Shown one piece after another: positions 19,701 through 27,735 of a stretch of 64,000 nt of DNA. The translations under genes were made by a program, and so were the position numbers. The DNA is from Luteococcus sanguinis. Lineage in GTDB: Bacteria; Actinomycetota; Actinomycetes; Propionibacteriales; Propionibacteriaceae. Numbering within the stretch: the stretch's first letter is position 1; every line of letters begins with the position of its first letter. The notes beneath the pieces were generated by a model that saw only the letters and a list, made by a program, of their open reading frames with translations, did no database searches and was not told the DNA's origin. The stretch spans positions 1 to 64,000 of the forward strand of contig NZ_BAAAKI010000016.1 of NCBI RefSeq assembly GCF_039527675.1, written 5' to 3'.

Positions 19701-19752
19701 CACGGGGGAGAAGCTGACCTTCACCTTCAGCTTCCAGGGCCTCTTGGGCTGA
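16735..19752 (+). CDS. lacZ: Beta-galactosidase, GH2 (LacZ type)
   Basis: A 1005-residue enzyme with the full LacZ domain order: sugar-binding jelly roll, two immunoglobulin-like domains around a TIM barrel, and a C-terminal beta-sandwich. The acid/base residue is Glu449 in SCGNES and the nucleophile Glu515 in LCEYAHAMGNS; RTSHYPN and the CHAPTS-like HAPTSNERGW region are also present. It hydrolyses lactose and other beta-galactosides in the cytoplasm, with no signal peptide, consistent with uptake by the upstream ABC importer. The ATG at 16735 overlaps the permease stop (ATGA). The frame is open much further upstream, but that part overlaps the permease gene and is spurious. Its end is 27 bases from the assembly gap. 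Confidence 0.94.
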   Translation: MTQPTFDTSLLDDPTKFAENRMPAHSDHRWFASEQELATGASSYEQCLNGSWKFHYAKNPAGTIAGFEATDFDASGWDDIAVPGHIQLQGYDRPQYVNVQYPWDGHEQLEPGEVPQRFNPVASYLTRFTLDHPVAEGERVSITFHGAESALSVWLNGRWIGYACDTFTPSEFDLTDALVEGENVLAAQVFKFSAASWIEDQDFYRFSGLFRDVVLRRRPATHVEDVRVRSELDDDLARAVVSCRLQVVGDGQVSVRVVDGPELERGDDGTFTAEITDPRLWSPESPELYQLRIEIDGEETDGEVIAQAFGIRRFAIEGGVLKLNGQRVVFKGVNRHDFGLNGRVITRAEAEADIVLMKQNNINSLRTSHYPNNSFVYELCDQYGLMVIDEMNMESHGVWDKLWRENLPVEQALPGDRAEWLPALIDRADSMVQRDKNHPSIVIWSCGNESFGGGNIAKLADHFRELDTRPVHYEGVHHDPRYPDSTDIVSQMYTSAAAVEEQLRQHRDKPFILCEYAHAMGNSFGAVDKYIDLAYRDELFQGAFIWDFADQAIALTDRFGKPYFGYGGDCGEAPHDGEFCGNGIVFADHTPSPKLAEVKKLYQGLVVTVGDAEFTVDNRLLFTSSDAYDCRVTIARQGVVVARSSIGTVVAPGERASYPLPELPTEPGEYTVDVSFHLRTDEKWAPAGHEVAFGQAVVRVGEAPVRPSAPAPEVVHGIHNVGVRGEHFTALFSKLHGGLVSYRFGMTRDGGHEMLRQVPRPNFWHAPTSNERGWQMPARDGQWLLASQYPTLAPEVAQPEVEQADDRVRLSYRYLLPTTPQSTCQVSYLVSGDGRIEVTLEVEPGEGLPDMPEFGMLLATQPEFNRLEFYGEGPDECYVDRRAGARLGVWSGLVEDQLTPYLRPQEAGSHTGVRWATVTDARGRGLRLECADTMEFSAMPWTPVEVESALHHVDLPPHQRTILRPALMRRGVGGDDSWGAMTHPEYCLPTGEKLTFTFSFQGLLG

Positions 19753-19767
19753 GGCGACGCGATAACC

Positions 19768-19846
19768 CACGAACTGGGTNNNNNNNNNNNNNNNNNNNNN
19801 NNNNNNNNNNNNNNNNNNNNNNNNNNNNNNNNCCACCCAGTTCGTG
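19768..19846. other. Assembly gap (N at 19780-19832) inside a 12-bp inverted repeat
   Basis: A run of 53 N is bordered directly by CACGAACTGGGT on the left and its exact reverse complement ACCCAGTTCGTG two bases to the right. The gap therefore sits in the loop of a hairpin just after the lacZ stop. This is probably the lacZ terminator, and the structure may have blocked sequencing. The true length of the missing part is unknown. Confidence 0.8.
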
Positions 19847-19896
19847 CGTCTGGGCCAGTGCGCGCCTGAAACCCCAGGGGGTGGGTTTTCGAGAAG

Positions 19897-20613
19897 GTGG
19901 CCGCTTGCCGCTTCCCCCCGATCACCTGCTGGCATAGCGTTCCGTCAACTCCACGCAATGTCGCGAACCCTGCCGCAGACCCCTACCGGCCGAGCTACCA
20001 CTACACGTCCACCGAGAACTTCATGAACGACCCGAATGGGTTGATCCACAAGGACGGCACCTACCACCTCTTCTACCAGTACAACCCCTATGGGGCGACG
20101 TCCGGGAACGGCTCCTGGGGCCATGCCACCAGCACCGACCTCGTGCACTGGGCCCGGCACCCGGTCGCCATCTCCACCGACGAGAATGAGGACGTCTGGT
20201 CGGGCAGCGTCGTCTTCGACAAGATCAACAGCTCCGGCCTGGGAACCACCGACAACCCGCCGCTGGTCGCGGTCTACACCAGCGCCCACAAGGCATCGGG
20301 CACGCAGCGCCAAGCCTTGGCCTACTCCCTGGACAACGGCGAGACCTGGGTGAAGTACGCCAACAACCCCGTGCTGGACGCGGGCCTGAAGGACTTCCGC
20401 GACCCGAAGGTGTGGTGGGACGCTTCCACCAGCCGCTGGCTGATGGTGGTGGCCAAGTCCGTCGACCACAAGATCGCGATCTACTCCTCGTCCGACCTCA
20501 AGGGCTGGACCCACGAATCCGACTTCGGCCCCGCTGGCGTGACCTCCTCGGTCTGGGAATGCCCCGACCTGTTCCAGCTCACCGATCCCACACCGGCACG
20601 ACCAAGTGGGTGA
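19897..20613 (+). pseudogene. GH32 levanase/fructanase, N-terminal part (frameshifted gene)
   Basis: This frame encodes the first blades of a GH32 five-bladed propeller with all three catalytic acids: nucleophile Asp in FMNDPNGLIH, transition-state Asp in FRDPKVWW and acid/base Glu in VWECPDLF. Homology starts near RPSYHYTSTENF (about 19990). The stretch before it has neither a signal peptide nor a ribosome site, and the assembly gap lies just upstream, so the true 5' end is probably missing or disturbed. The frame ends at 20613 because of a one-base shift near 20587-20589 (CCC where CCCC would restore DPHTGTTKW). This could be a sequencing error or a real inactivating mutation. The gene hydrolyses fructans or sucrose if intact. 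Confidence 0.82.
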
Positions 20614-22118
20614 TGAGCCTGTCGGTCGCCGGGCGAACCGCCTACTTCGTCGGCGACTTCGACGGCCACACCTTCACCTCACCGGATGCCGCCACCTACA
20701 CCCCGCCCGCGGGAACCGTGCTGCAGGGCTTCGAGTCCACGTCCCATGGCGACTGGACGACGACCGGGACGGCCTTCGGCTCGGGTCCGGTGGTTCCCGG
20801 CGCGGACGTCACGGGCGTGCAGGGCAGCCGAATCGTCGACAGCTTCGGCAGCTCGGACGCCGACACCGGCACCCTCACGTCCCCCGCCTTCACCGTCGAC
20901 CAGAAGTACCTCGACTTCCTGATCGCGGGTGGCAACCATCCGCACGTCCCCGACGGACAGACCGCAGCCCCCGCCGGGACGGTCTTCGCCGACTTCGAGG
21001 GCGCGACCTTCGGCGACGGCTGGGCCGCCAGCGGCGACTTCGCCGGCGCCACCCCGACGACGTCCAACCTGGCCGGCCAGCTGGGGTCCAAGGTGCTCGA
21101 CACCTGCATCGGGGCCTGCGACCCCGCCACCGGCACCATCTGGTCACCCGACTTCACGATCGACTCCGCGTACATCAACTTCCTCGTCGCGGGCGGCAAC
21201 CACGCCTGGGGTGGCGACGCCCCGACGGCGGTGAACCTCCGCACCGCCACCGGGAACAACGGCGTCTGGTTGGACTGGGTCTCGTGGAGCCTGGCCGACC
21301 TGCAGGGCAAGCAGGCGCAGGTGCAGCTCGTCGACAGCGCGACCGGTGACTGGGGCCACCTGCTGGCCGACCACTTCATGCTGGCCGCCAAGCCGGCGCT
21401 GGGCGTGATGAAGCGGGCCCGTTTCCTCGACCACGGCAACGACTTCTACGCAGCCGTCAGCTACAACGACGCTCCCGACGGCAAGCGGATCGTCTTCGGC
21501 TGGATGGGCAACTGGGACTACCAGAACGCCACCCCGACGAACACCTGGCGAGGTGAGCAGTCGTTGCCCCGCGAGCTGTCGCTGAAGATGGTGAACGGAC
21601 GAGAGACGGTCACCAGTGCACCCGTTCCCCAGCTGAACAAGCTGCTCGGCAAGAGTTCGGTCCGCCTGCGGCCCGGCAAGGGTTCCGTTGCGGTGACCTC
21701 CGGGGTGAAGAAGGTGGACGTCTTTGGCACCGCCCTGCGGGTGCAGGTGACGATCGATCCCGGTTCTTCGTCCAGCACCGGCGTGGACGTCCGGGTCAGC
21801 GGGGGCGAGCGGACGCGCGTCGGCTACGACGCCGCGAGCCGCGAGGTCTTCATCGACCGGACCAAGTCGGGTGCCAGCGATTTCGACCCCCGCTTCGCCG
21901 CCCGGCACTCGGCACCACTGGAGGTTGGCAGCTCGCCGGTGACCCTGGACGTGTGGGTCGACAGCTCGTCGGTCGAGGTCTTCGCGCAGGGCGGGCAGGT
22001 GGCGCTGACCGACCTGATCTACCCCTCGCTCGGCTCGACGGGGGTCCAGCTCTTCGCCGAGGGAGGCACCTCCCAGGTGAAGTCGCTGGTGGTGACCCCG
22101 GTGAAGGCAGCCAGCTGA
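20590..22118 (+). pseudogene. GH32 levanase/fructanase, C-terminal part with two inserted repeat domains
   Basis: This is the continuation of the GH32 gene in the next frame. After KWVMSLSVAGRTAYFVGDFDG come two tandem related modules inserted into the propeller. Each starts GTV-x-x-F(E) and ends with a TSPAFTVDQKYLDFLIAGGNH-like or SPDFTIDSAYINFLVAGGNH-like segment; the second is longer and also has LRTATGNNGVWLDW. The propeller then resumes (DFYAAVSYNDAPDGKRIVFGWMGNW) and is followed by the C-terminal beta-sandwich (VDSSSVEVFAQGG). Such inserted modules occur in secreted levanases and inulinases and may bind polymeric fructan. It converges with the phosphofructokinase gene 13 bases downstream. 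Confidence 0.82.
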
Positions 22119-22131
22119 CGGGCTGTCGAAC

Positions 22132-24378
22132 TCAGGCCTTCTCGAACAGGGCCGGGTCGTCGCTGACCGAGCGGTTCACGTCGATCAGCTGGAGCCACCA
22201 CTGCTCCAGCGGACGACGGAACTCCGGGTCCATGTGCTCCATCATGTGGTTCAGCGGCGACTGTTCGACCTTGGCGCCCTGCAGGCCGAGGTACCAGCCG
22301 TGTGCCCGTCCCTGCGCGAACTCCTCGTCCACCAGGTTCAGCGCGCGCGACACCAGCCGCGTGGCCAGCAGCCGGTCGAAGGGGGAGGGTGAGCCGCCCT
22401 GCTGGACGTGTCCCAGGATCGCCTGGCGCACGTCGAACAGCTCCTTGCCCTCCTCCTCCAGCAGCCGGGTGATGAAGTCGGTGGTGTAGTGCTCGGATGC
22501 GCGCTCGTTGCGCACCGCCAGGAAGAGACGACGTCCCTGCCGGAAGGACTCACACAGCGCGTCCACGTCGTGGCTCAGCTCGGCCAGCCGGATGCCCTCC
22601 TCGTGCAGGTACACCCGCTCGGCGCCGCTGGCCAGGCCGCCCATCAGCGCCAGGTAGCCGCAATAGCGGCCCATCGTCTCCACCACGAAGGCGCGCTTGG
22701 ACGCCGAACCGGACAGCTTGATCCGGTCGATCGCCTCGACGATCACGTTCAGCGCGGTGTCGGTGCCGATCGCCAGCTCCGAGCCGGGCAGGTTGTTGTC
22801 GATGCTGGCGGGGATGCACACGATCGGGATCTTGAAGGCCGGGTAGCGGTCGCGCTCGGAGTACAGCAGGTAGGCCGCCTGATAGGCATTCCAGCCGCCG
22901 ATCACGATCAGCGCGTCCACATTGGCCTGCTCCAGCGAGCGGCTGATCGGATACAGCTGCTCCAGCGGCGGGATCGTCCGCCGCGTCCCCAGCTCGGCGC
23001 CGCCGTCGGCGGTCCAGCCCTCGACGTCCTCCCAGGTCAGCTCGGAGATGTTGCCGTCCCGAAGGCCGGGGAAGCCGCCGTTGATCCCGAGCATGGTGTG
23101 ACCGCGGGCAATGCCCAACCGGACCGCGGCCCGGGCAGCGGTGTTCATCCCCGGCGCGAGCCCTCCGGCGTGCACGATCGCGACTCGCTTGGCGTCGGAG
23201 GCGACGTCGACCTGGCTCGGTTCGGCCATCTCGTGGAAGATCTGGTCCATCTCGGTGAAGGAGCCGCCGCGCAGCTCCATCGCCCCGCCGAAGTCACCGG
23301 CGGCGATCCGCTCGGGCACCTCGCGAGTGTGACGAATCGCCTCCATCAGGTCGGTGGGCACCACCCGGTTTCCCCGGATGGCCATCACATTGCCGGGGCT
23401 CTCGGGGGTGACCGCGAGTACCTCCTTGACGGCCTCGTGCCCCAGCCACGTGGACGCCCACCGGTCGTAGGCGCTCGGCGAACCACCGCGCTGGACGTGG
23501 CCCAGGATCGTCACCCGGGCGTCCTCGTGCAGCTTCTCCTCGAGGGTGCTGCGGACATACTCGGCCGAGATTGGGTTGCCGGAGCGGTCCTGCGCACCCT
23601 CGGCCACCAGGACGATCGACTCGCGGCGCCCGGCATCGCGGCCGCGCTTCAGCTCGGCGCACATCTTGTCCTCCCAGCCGTCGGCTGGGGGGTTCTCGGG
23701 AATCAGGACGTAGTCACAGCCACCCGCAATGGCCGCCATCAGCGCCAGGTAGCCGCAGTGGCGTCCCATCACCTCGACCACGAAGGAGCGCTGGTGACTG
23801 GCGGCGGTGCTCGCCAGGTCATCGATCGCGGAGACGATCCGGTGCAAGGCGGTGTCCGCGCCGATCGTCATGTCGGAGCCGACCAGGTCGTTGTCGATGG
23901 AGCCCACCAAGCCGGCGATCATCAGCGCCGGGTGCGCGTCCGCCTGCTCCTGGGTGATCCGGCCGGTGATCAGCAGCTCGGCCAACAGGCCGTCCCACTC
24001 CTGCCGGAAGAGGTCCAGGCCCGAGAGTGAACCGTCGCCGCCGATTACGACCAGCCGGTCGATGCCGTGCTCGACGAGGTTCGCAGCAGCCTTCAGCCGT
24101 CCTTCACGCTCCCGGAATTCCTTGGAGCGGAAGGTGCCGATGATCGTCCCGCCGCGGTGCAGGATCGAGCCGACATCGTCCCAGCCGAACTGCTTGATGC
24201 CGTCGCCGCCGTCGATCATGCCCTGGTATCCCTCGTAGATCGCATAGGGCTCGGCGCCCAGCGTCAGGGCCGTGCGGACGACCGAACGCACCGCCGCATT
24301 CATGCCCTGCGCATCACCACCGCTGGTCAGGATGCCGATCTTCATCTTCGCGGGCGCGGGCGTCTGCTGCTGGGTCAT
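22132..24378 (-). CDS. Double-length 6-phosphofructokinase (tandem PFK halves)
   Basis: A 748-residue protein made of two PFK-A domains in tandem, as in eukaryotic phosphofructokinases; usual bacterial enzymes have about 320 residues. The N half is catalytically complete: ILTSGGDAQGMNAAVR, VIGGDGSLSG, the active-site segment GSIDNDLVGSDMTIG and VVEVMGRHCGYLAL. The C half keeps the fold, but the ATP/Mg motif GGDGS is replaced by GGWNAY and the active-site motif reads ASIDNNLPG, so it is probably non-catalytic and regulatory. The ATG at 24378 with GGAG upstream is chosen; an earlier in-frame start at 24495 lacks support. It phosphorylates fructose 6-phosphate in glycolysis. Confidence 0.87.
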   Translation of the reverse strand: MTQQQTPAPAKMKIGILTSGGDAQGMNAAVRSVVRTALTLGAEPYAIYEGYQGMIDGGDGIKQFGWDDVGSILHRGGTIIGTFRSKEFREREGRLKAAANLVEHGIDRLVVIGGDGSLSGLDLFRQEWDGLLAELLITGRITQEQADAHPALMIAGLVGSIDNDLVGSDMTIGADTALHRIVSAIDDLASTAASHQRSFVVEVMGRHCGYLALMAAIAGGCDYVLIPENPPADGWEDKMCAELKRGRDAGRRESIVLVAEGAQDRSGNPISAEYVRSTLEEKLHEDARVTILGHVQRGGSPSAYDRWASTWLGHEAVKEVLAVTPESPGNVMAIRGNRVVPTDLMEAIRHTREVPERIAAGDFGGAMELRGGSFTEMDQIFHEMAEPSQVDVASDAKRVAIVHAGGLAPGMNTAARAAVRLGIARGHTMLGINGGFPGLRDGNISELTWEDVEGWTADGGAELGTRRTIPPLEQLYPISRSLEQANVDALIVIGGWNAYQAAYLLYSERDRYPAFKIPIVCIPASIDNNLPGSELAIGTDTALNVIVEAIDRIKLSGSASKRAFVVETMGRYCGYLALMGGLASGAERVYLHEEGIRLAELSHDVDALCESFRQGRRLFLAVRNERASEHYTTDFITRLLEEEGKELFDVRQAILGHVQQGGSPSPFDRLLATRLVSRALNLVDEEFAQGRAHGWYLGLQGAKVEQSPLNHMMEHMDPEFRRPLEQWWLQLIDVNRSVSDDPALFEKA

Positions 24379-24657
24379 GAGCTCCATTCTGGTGGCAGTG
24401 CTCGATGGACCGGGCACCGGGGACGGACTTTTCGCCGGGAGTTCACGCGCTGGTGAGGTATCCCTGGGCGGTTGTGAGGTGCTGCTGGTTCTCACCCATG
24501 GGCCGTCCTACGCTCGAGGTGGCTGCTTCTTTCCTGGTCCTCGCGCCCGGCATGCCCAAGCAGAGCTGAGGATGGGGCGAAAACTGAGAATGCCTGCCAG
24601 CTCCGGTGGATAGTGTGACTTTCCGGTGGCGGGGGCCACCGGGACAGGGGACCAATC

Positions 24658-25620
24658 ATGTTCAAGCGCTCCGCAGCACCGCAGCGGGGGTCAAACGCGC
24701 CAGCCCGTCAGGGGTGGGTGGATCTCAGCACCAGCCTGACCCGGCCCCTGCGTGACGGGCTTCGTCCCCTGCACCGCCGCATTGCTGGCAGCCTGCCGCT
24801 GTACTGGCGCCGGCAATACCTGTTCACGGCCGCCATGGGGCGTCCGGGTAACTTCACCCACCCAAAGACCTTCTCCGAGAAGGTCAACTGGCGCATCATC
24901 AACGACCGTCGCCCCGAACTGGTCGCGACCTGCGACAAGCTGGCGATGAAGGAGATGGCCCGCGCGAAGGTTTCGGATGTGGCTCGGCTGCGGATTCCGG
25001 AGACGTGGTGGGTGGGGACTGATGTCGAGCAGATCCCGGACGAACTGCTGGCCCGCGAGGCGATCCTGAAGCCGAACGACGGCAGTGGTGACGTGGTCTT
25101 CCTGCCCGCCAGCCGCGAAGAGCTGCGGGAGAAGACCGTCGGCTGGCTCACCGGTGAACAGCACGAGCGGCTGGGGGAGTGGGGCTATTCGGCCGCGCAG
25201 CATGTGATGCTGCTGGAGGAGAAGATCCCCTTCGACGCCGACCTGCCCGACTACAAGTTCTGCGTCTTCGACGGCCGGGTGAAGCTCTTGGAGATCCACA
25301 CCGACCGCTTCACCGACCACCGCTGCACCTACTTCGACGAGCGCTTCACGCGGTTGGACGTGGCGTCCACCTATCTCCCGTCCAAGCCACAGATCGAGCG
25401 TCCGGAACTGTTGGACGAGATGTACGCGCTCGCCGCCGAACTCGGCGCCGGCTGGGACTTCGTCCGGGTCGACTTCTACGTCGCGGACGGGCAGGTCTGG
25501 TTCGGCGAGTTCTCCCCCTACCCCGGTGGTGGGGTGAGCCGCTTCGTCCCGGGCAGTTTCGATCGCTGGCTGGGAGACCAGTGGAGGTTGCCATCGCCGC
25601 CCGGGGTGCAGCCGGTCTAG
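24658..25620 (+). CDS. TupA-like ATP-grasp protein
   Basis: A 320-residue soluble protein of the TupA-like ATP-grasp family. Diagnostic stretches are NFTHPKTFSEKVNWR near the N terminus, the nucleotide-binding region AILKPNDGSGD, DYKFCVFDG, and the metal-binding end DFVRVDFYVADGQVWFGEFS. Family members occur in capsule and teichuronic or exopolysaccharide loci and probably ligate amino acids to cell-surface sugars. No polysaccharide genes surround it here, so the substrate is unknown. Its stop codon overlaps the stop of the convergent antiporter gene by four bases. Confidence 0.8.
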   Translation: MFKRSAAPQRGSNAPARQGWVDLSTSLTRPLRDGLRPLHRRIAGSLPLYWRRQYLFTAAMGRPGNFTHPKTFSEKVNWRIINDRRPELVATCDKLAMKEMARAKVSDVARLRIPETWWVGTDVEQIPDELLAREAILKPNDGSGDVVFLPASREELREKTVGWLTGEQHERLGEWGYSAAQHVMLLEEKIPFDADLPDYKFCVFDGRVKLLEIHTDRFTDHRCTYFDERFTRLDVASTYLPSKPQIERPELLDEMYALAAELGAGWDFVRVDFYVADGQVWFGEFSPYPGGGVSRFVPGSFDRWLGDQWRLPSPPGVQPV

Positions 25621-27482
25621 GCGCCGCCGTCCAACAACCCGTCCAGGTAGCACCAACGCCAGGACTCACCGGGCTCGATCGAGCGCATGGTCGGGTGGCC
25701 GGTCTGCTCGAAGTGACGCGTCGCGTGCATGCCGACCGAGGAGTCACAACAACCCACGTGGCCGCAGGACAGGCACATGCGCAGGTGGACGGGCCGGGTG
25801 CCCTCGGCCGTGCACTCGGGGCAGTCCAGGCTGGTGGGTGCGACCTGGAGAGGCGATTCGGCCAGGTGCTCGCACGGTGAGTTCGGTAGTTGTGGACGCA
25901 GTGGCGCCGAGCGCACCTCCTCGTTGACGCGCGTGTAGGGCTGCAGGGAGGCCTCCTCCACGTCCAGCCCCATCAGCAACCCGGACAGCACTTCGGCCTC
26001 GGTGTGGCCGCTGTCGCGCAGCTTGAGCAGCTTGTTGCGCTCGGCCTCGATGGACACCTGCCGCAGCCGTCGGTAGGTCTCCGAGGGCGTCTCGACGTCG
26101 TCCTCCGGACGGCCGAGGCGCTCCCAGATGGCATTGAGACGACGGTTGGTGAGCGACTCGATCCGCTGGACGATCTCCTCGTCCCCAGGGTTGGCGGCGG
26201 CCCTCATCGCTGCACTTCCGGCGGTGACGGCGTGGGCGTAGGCGGTTGCCTCCTGCAAGGTGTCCTCGCGCGGGTCCGGGCCGTAGACCCCGGCGTGGCG
26301 GGCCAGCATCGGCAGCGTCAGCCCCTGGATCAACAGCGTCCCGACAGTGACCACCAGCGCGATCAGGATCAGGATCGGACGGTAGGGGGTGTCGGACGGC
26401 AGGGTCAGCGCGGCGGCCAGGGTGACCACGCCGCGCATCCCGGCCCAGGACTGGACCAGGGCCTCGCGCCAGGGCGTGCTCGCCTCGCGCGGGCCGATGT
26501 GGACGAGGACTCGCGTCGCGAAGATCCACAGCACGCGCAACACCATCACCGCGACCAGCGTCGCCACGCAGGCGGCCAGCACCCGTCCGCCCGCAAGGCC
26601 GACGGCGGCCGCATCCTCGAGGATGGTGCGCGCCTGCAGGCCGATCAGCAGGAAGACCGAGTTCTCCAGGAGGTAGGAGATGGTGCGCCAGTTGATCCGC
26701 TGCGCCAGCCGGGTCTCGCCGGTCTGGATCCGCGCGGACCTGTGGCCGAGCACCAGACCCGCGACGACGACCGCAAGCACACCGGAGCCCTGCAGTTCCT
26801 CGGAGGGTACAAAGGCCAGGAAGGGCGTCATCAGGCTGAGGGCGGTGGACGTCGTCGCGTCCGGGACATACCGGTAGACGATCGAGACCAGCTTCGCGAC
26901 CGCCAGGCCGACCAGGATCGCGACGGCCACCGCGCGCAGGAAGTCGGCCGCGACACCGCCGAAGGAGACCGACCCGACCATGGCGGCGGTGGCGGTGTTC
27001 AGGGCCACCAGCGCTGTCGCGTCGTTGACCAGGCTCTCTCCCTCGAGCACGGAGACCACGCGGCGCGGTAGTCCGATCGAGCGGGCGACCGCGGTGGCGG
27101 CCACCGCGTCGGGCGGGGCAACGACGGCGCCGAGGGCGAAGGCGGGCGCCCACGCCACGTCCAGCATCTCGTGCACGACCACACCCACCCCCAGCGCGGT
27201 GAAGATCACCAACCCGATCGAGAGCCAGCCGATGGTGCTTGCGTCGCGGCGGAAGTCGACCAGTGAGGTGTTGATGGCGGACGCGTACAGCAGCGGCGGC
27301 AGCGCCCCAACCAGGATCAGCTCCGGCGAAAGGTTGGGTAGGTGGACGAACGGCAGGAAGCTGCCGACGATGCCGACGAGCATCAGGCCGAGTGACTCGT
27401 TCAGCTCGAACCGGCGACACAGTGTGGTGACGGCCAGTACGACCGCCAAGAAGGCGGCGATCCCGAGAACCAGATGCTCCAT
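25617..27482 (-). CDS. CPA1-type Na+/H+ antiporter with C-terminal UBP-type zinc finger
   Basis: A 621-residue protein. The first 420 residues form about twelve transmembrane helices of the NhaP/CPA1 family, with the ion-binding segment GAVVAPPDAVAATAV, the ESLVNDATALV motif and WAGMRGVVTLAAALTLP. A cytoplasmic helical region follows (about 430-530). The last 80 residues are a UBP-type zinc finger with ordered Cys/His ligands (CEHL, CPEC, CLSCGHVGCCD, HATRHFEQTGHP). The antiporter exchanges Na+ or K+ for protons. The zinc finger, which in eukaryotes binds ubiquitin tails, probably senses or binds a small ligand here; that is inference. Confidence 0.88.
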   Translation of the reverse strand: MEHLVLGIAAFLAVVLAVTTLCRRFELNESLGLMLVGIVGSFLPFVHLPNLSPELILVGALPPLLYASAINTSLVDFRRDASTIGWLSIGLVIFTALGVGVVVHEMLDVAWAPAFALGAVVAPPDAVAATAVARSIGLPRRVVSVLEGESLVNDATALVALNTATAAMVGSVSFGGVAADFLRAVAVAILVGLAVAKLVSIVYRYVPDATTSTALSLMTPFLAFVPSEELQGSGVLAVVVAGLVLGHRSARIQTGETRLAQRINWRTISYLLENSVFLLIGLQARTILEDAAAVGLAGGRVLAACVATLVAVMVLRVLWIFATRVLVHIGPREASTPWREALVQSWAGMRGVVTLAAALTLPSDTPYRPILILIALVVTVGTLLIQGLTLPMLARHAGVYGPDPREDTLQEATAYAHAVTAGSAAMRAAANPGDEEIVQRIESLTNRRLNAIWERLGRPEDDVETPSETYRRLRQVSIEAERNKLLKLRDSGHTEAEVLSGLLMGLDVEEASLQPYTRVNEEVRSAPLRPQLPNSPCEHLAESPLQVAPTSLDCPECTAEGTRPVHLRMCLSCGHVGCCDSSVGMHATRHFEQTGHPTMRSIEPGESWRWCYLDGLLDGGA

Positions 27483-27584
27483 GGCTGGTGATTGTGTCAG
27501 AGCCCCTTCGCATCAGCGGACCCCTCTCATGCCCGCCGAACATCCACCTGCCAGTTGTCGCCAGGGTCCGTCCCAGCGGTGAAG

Positions 27585-27638
27585 TTGCATCGCAGGATCC
27601 ATGGAGATACTATTTCGATATAACGACAACGGGTCGTT
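27585..27638 (+). promoter_or_regulatory. Promoter and operator region of the PadR gene
   Basis: TTGCAT (27585-27590) and TACTAT (27608-27613) are spaced by 17 bases, a good sigma-70-type promoter for this G+C-rich genome. Directly downstream lies an inverted repeat AACGAC-5-GTCGTT (27622-27638), placed where a repressor would block initiation. Autoregulation by the PadR product encoded about 100 bases downstream is inferred. Confidence 0.5.
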
Positions 27639-27735
27639 GACGAAGAGCCGGCGGTGGGCACCCCCAAGAGGTGCTCCGGACAGATCCGTCGAGCTCACCC
27701 ACCACAGCCCCACGAGGGCACACAAGGAGAACACC

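Noticed and set aside
17953..19935. 660-codon minus-strand frame opposite lacZ
   Set aside because: It crosses the N run and is the usual G+C-driven antisense frame; the plus strand encodes an obvious beta-galactosidase.
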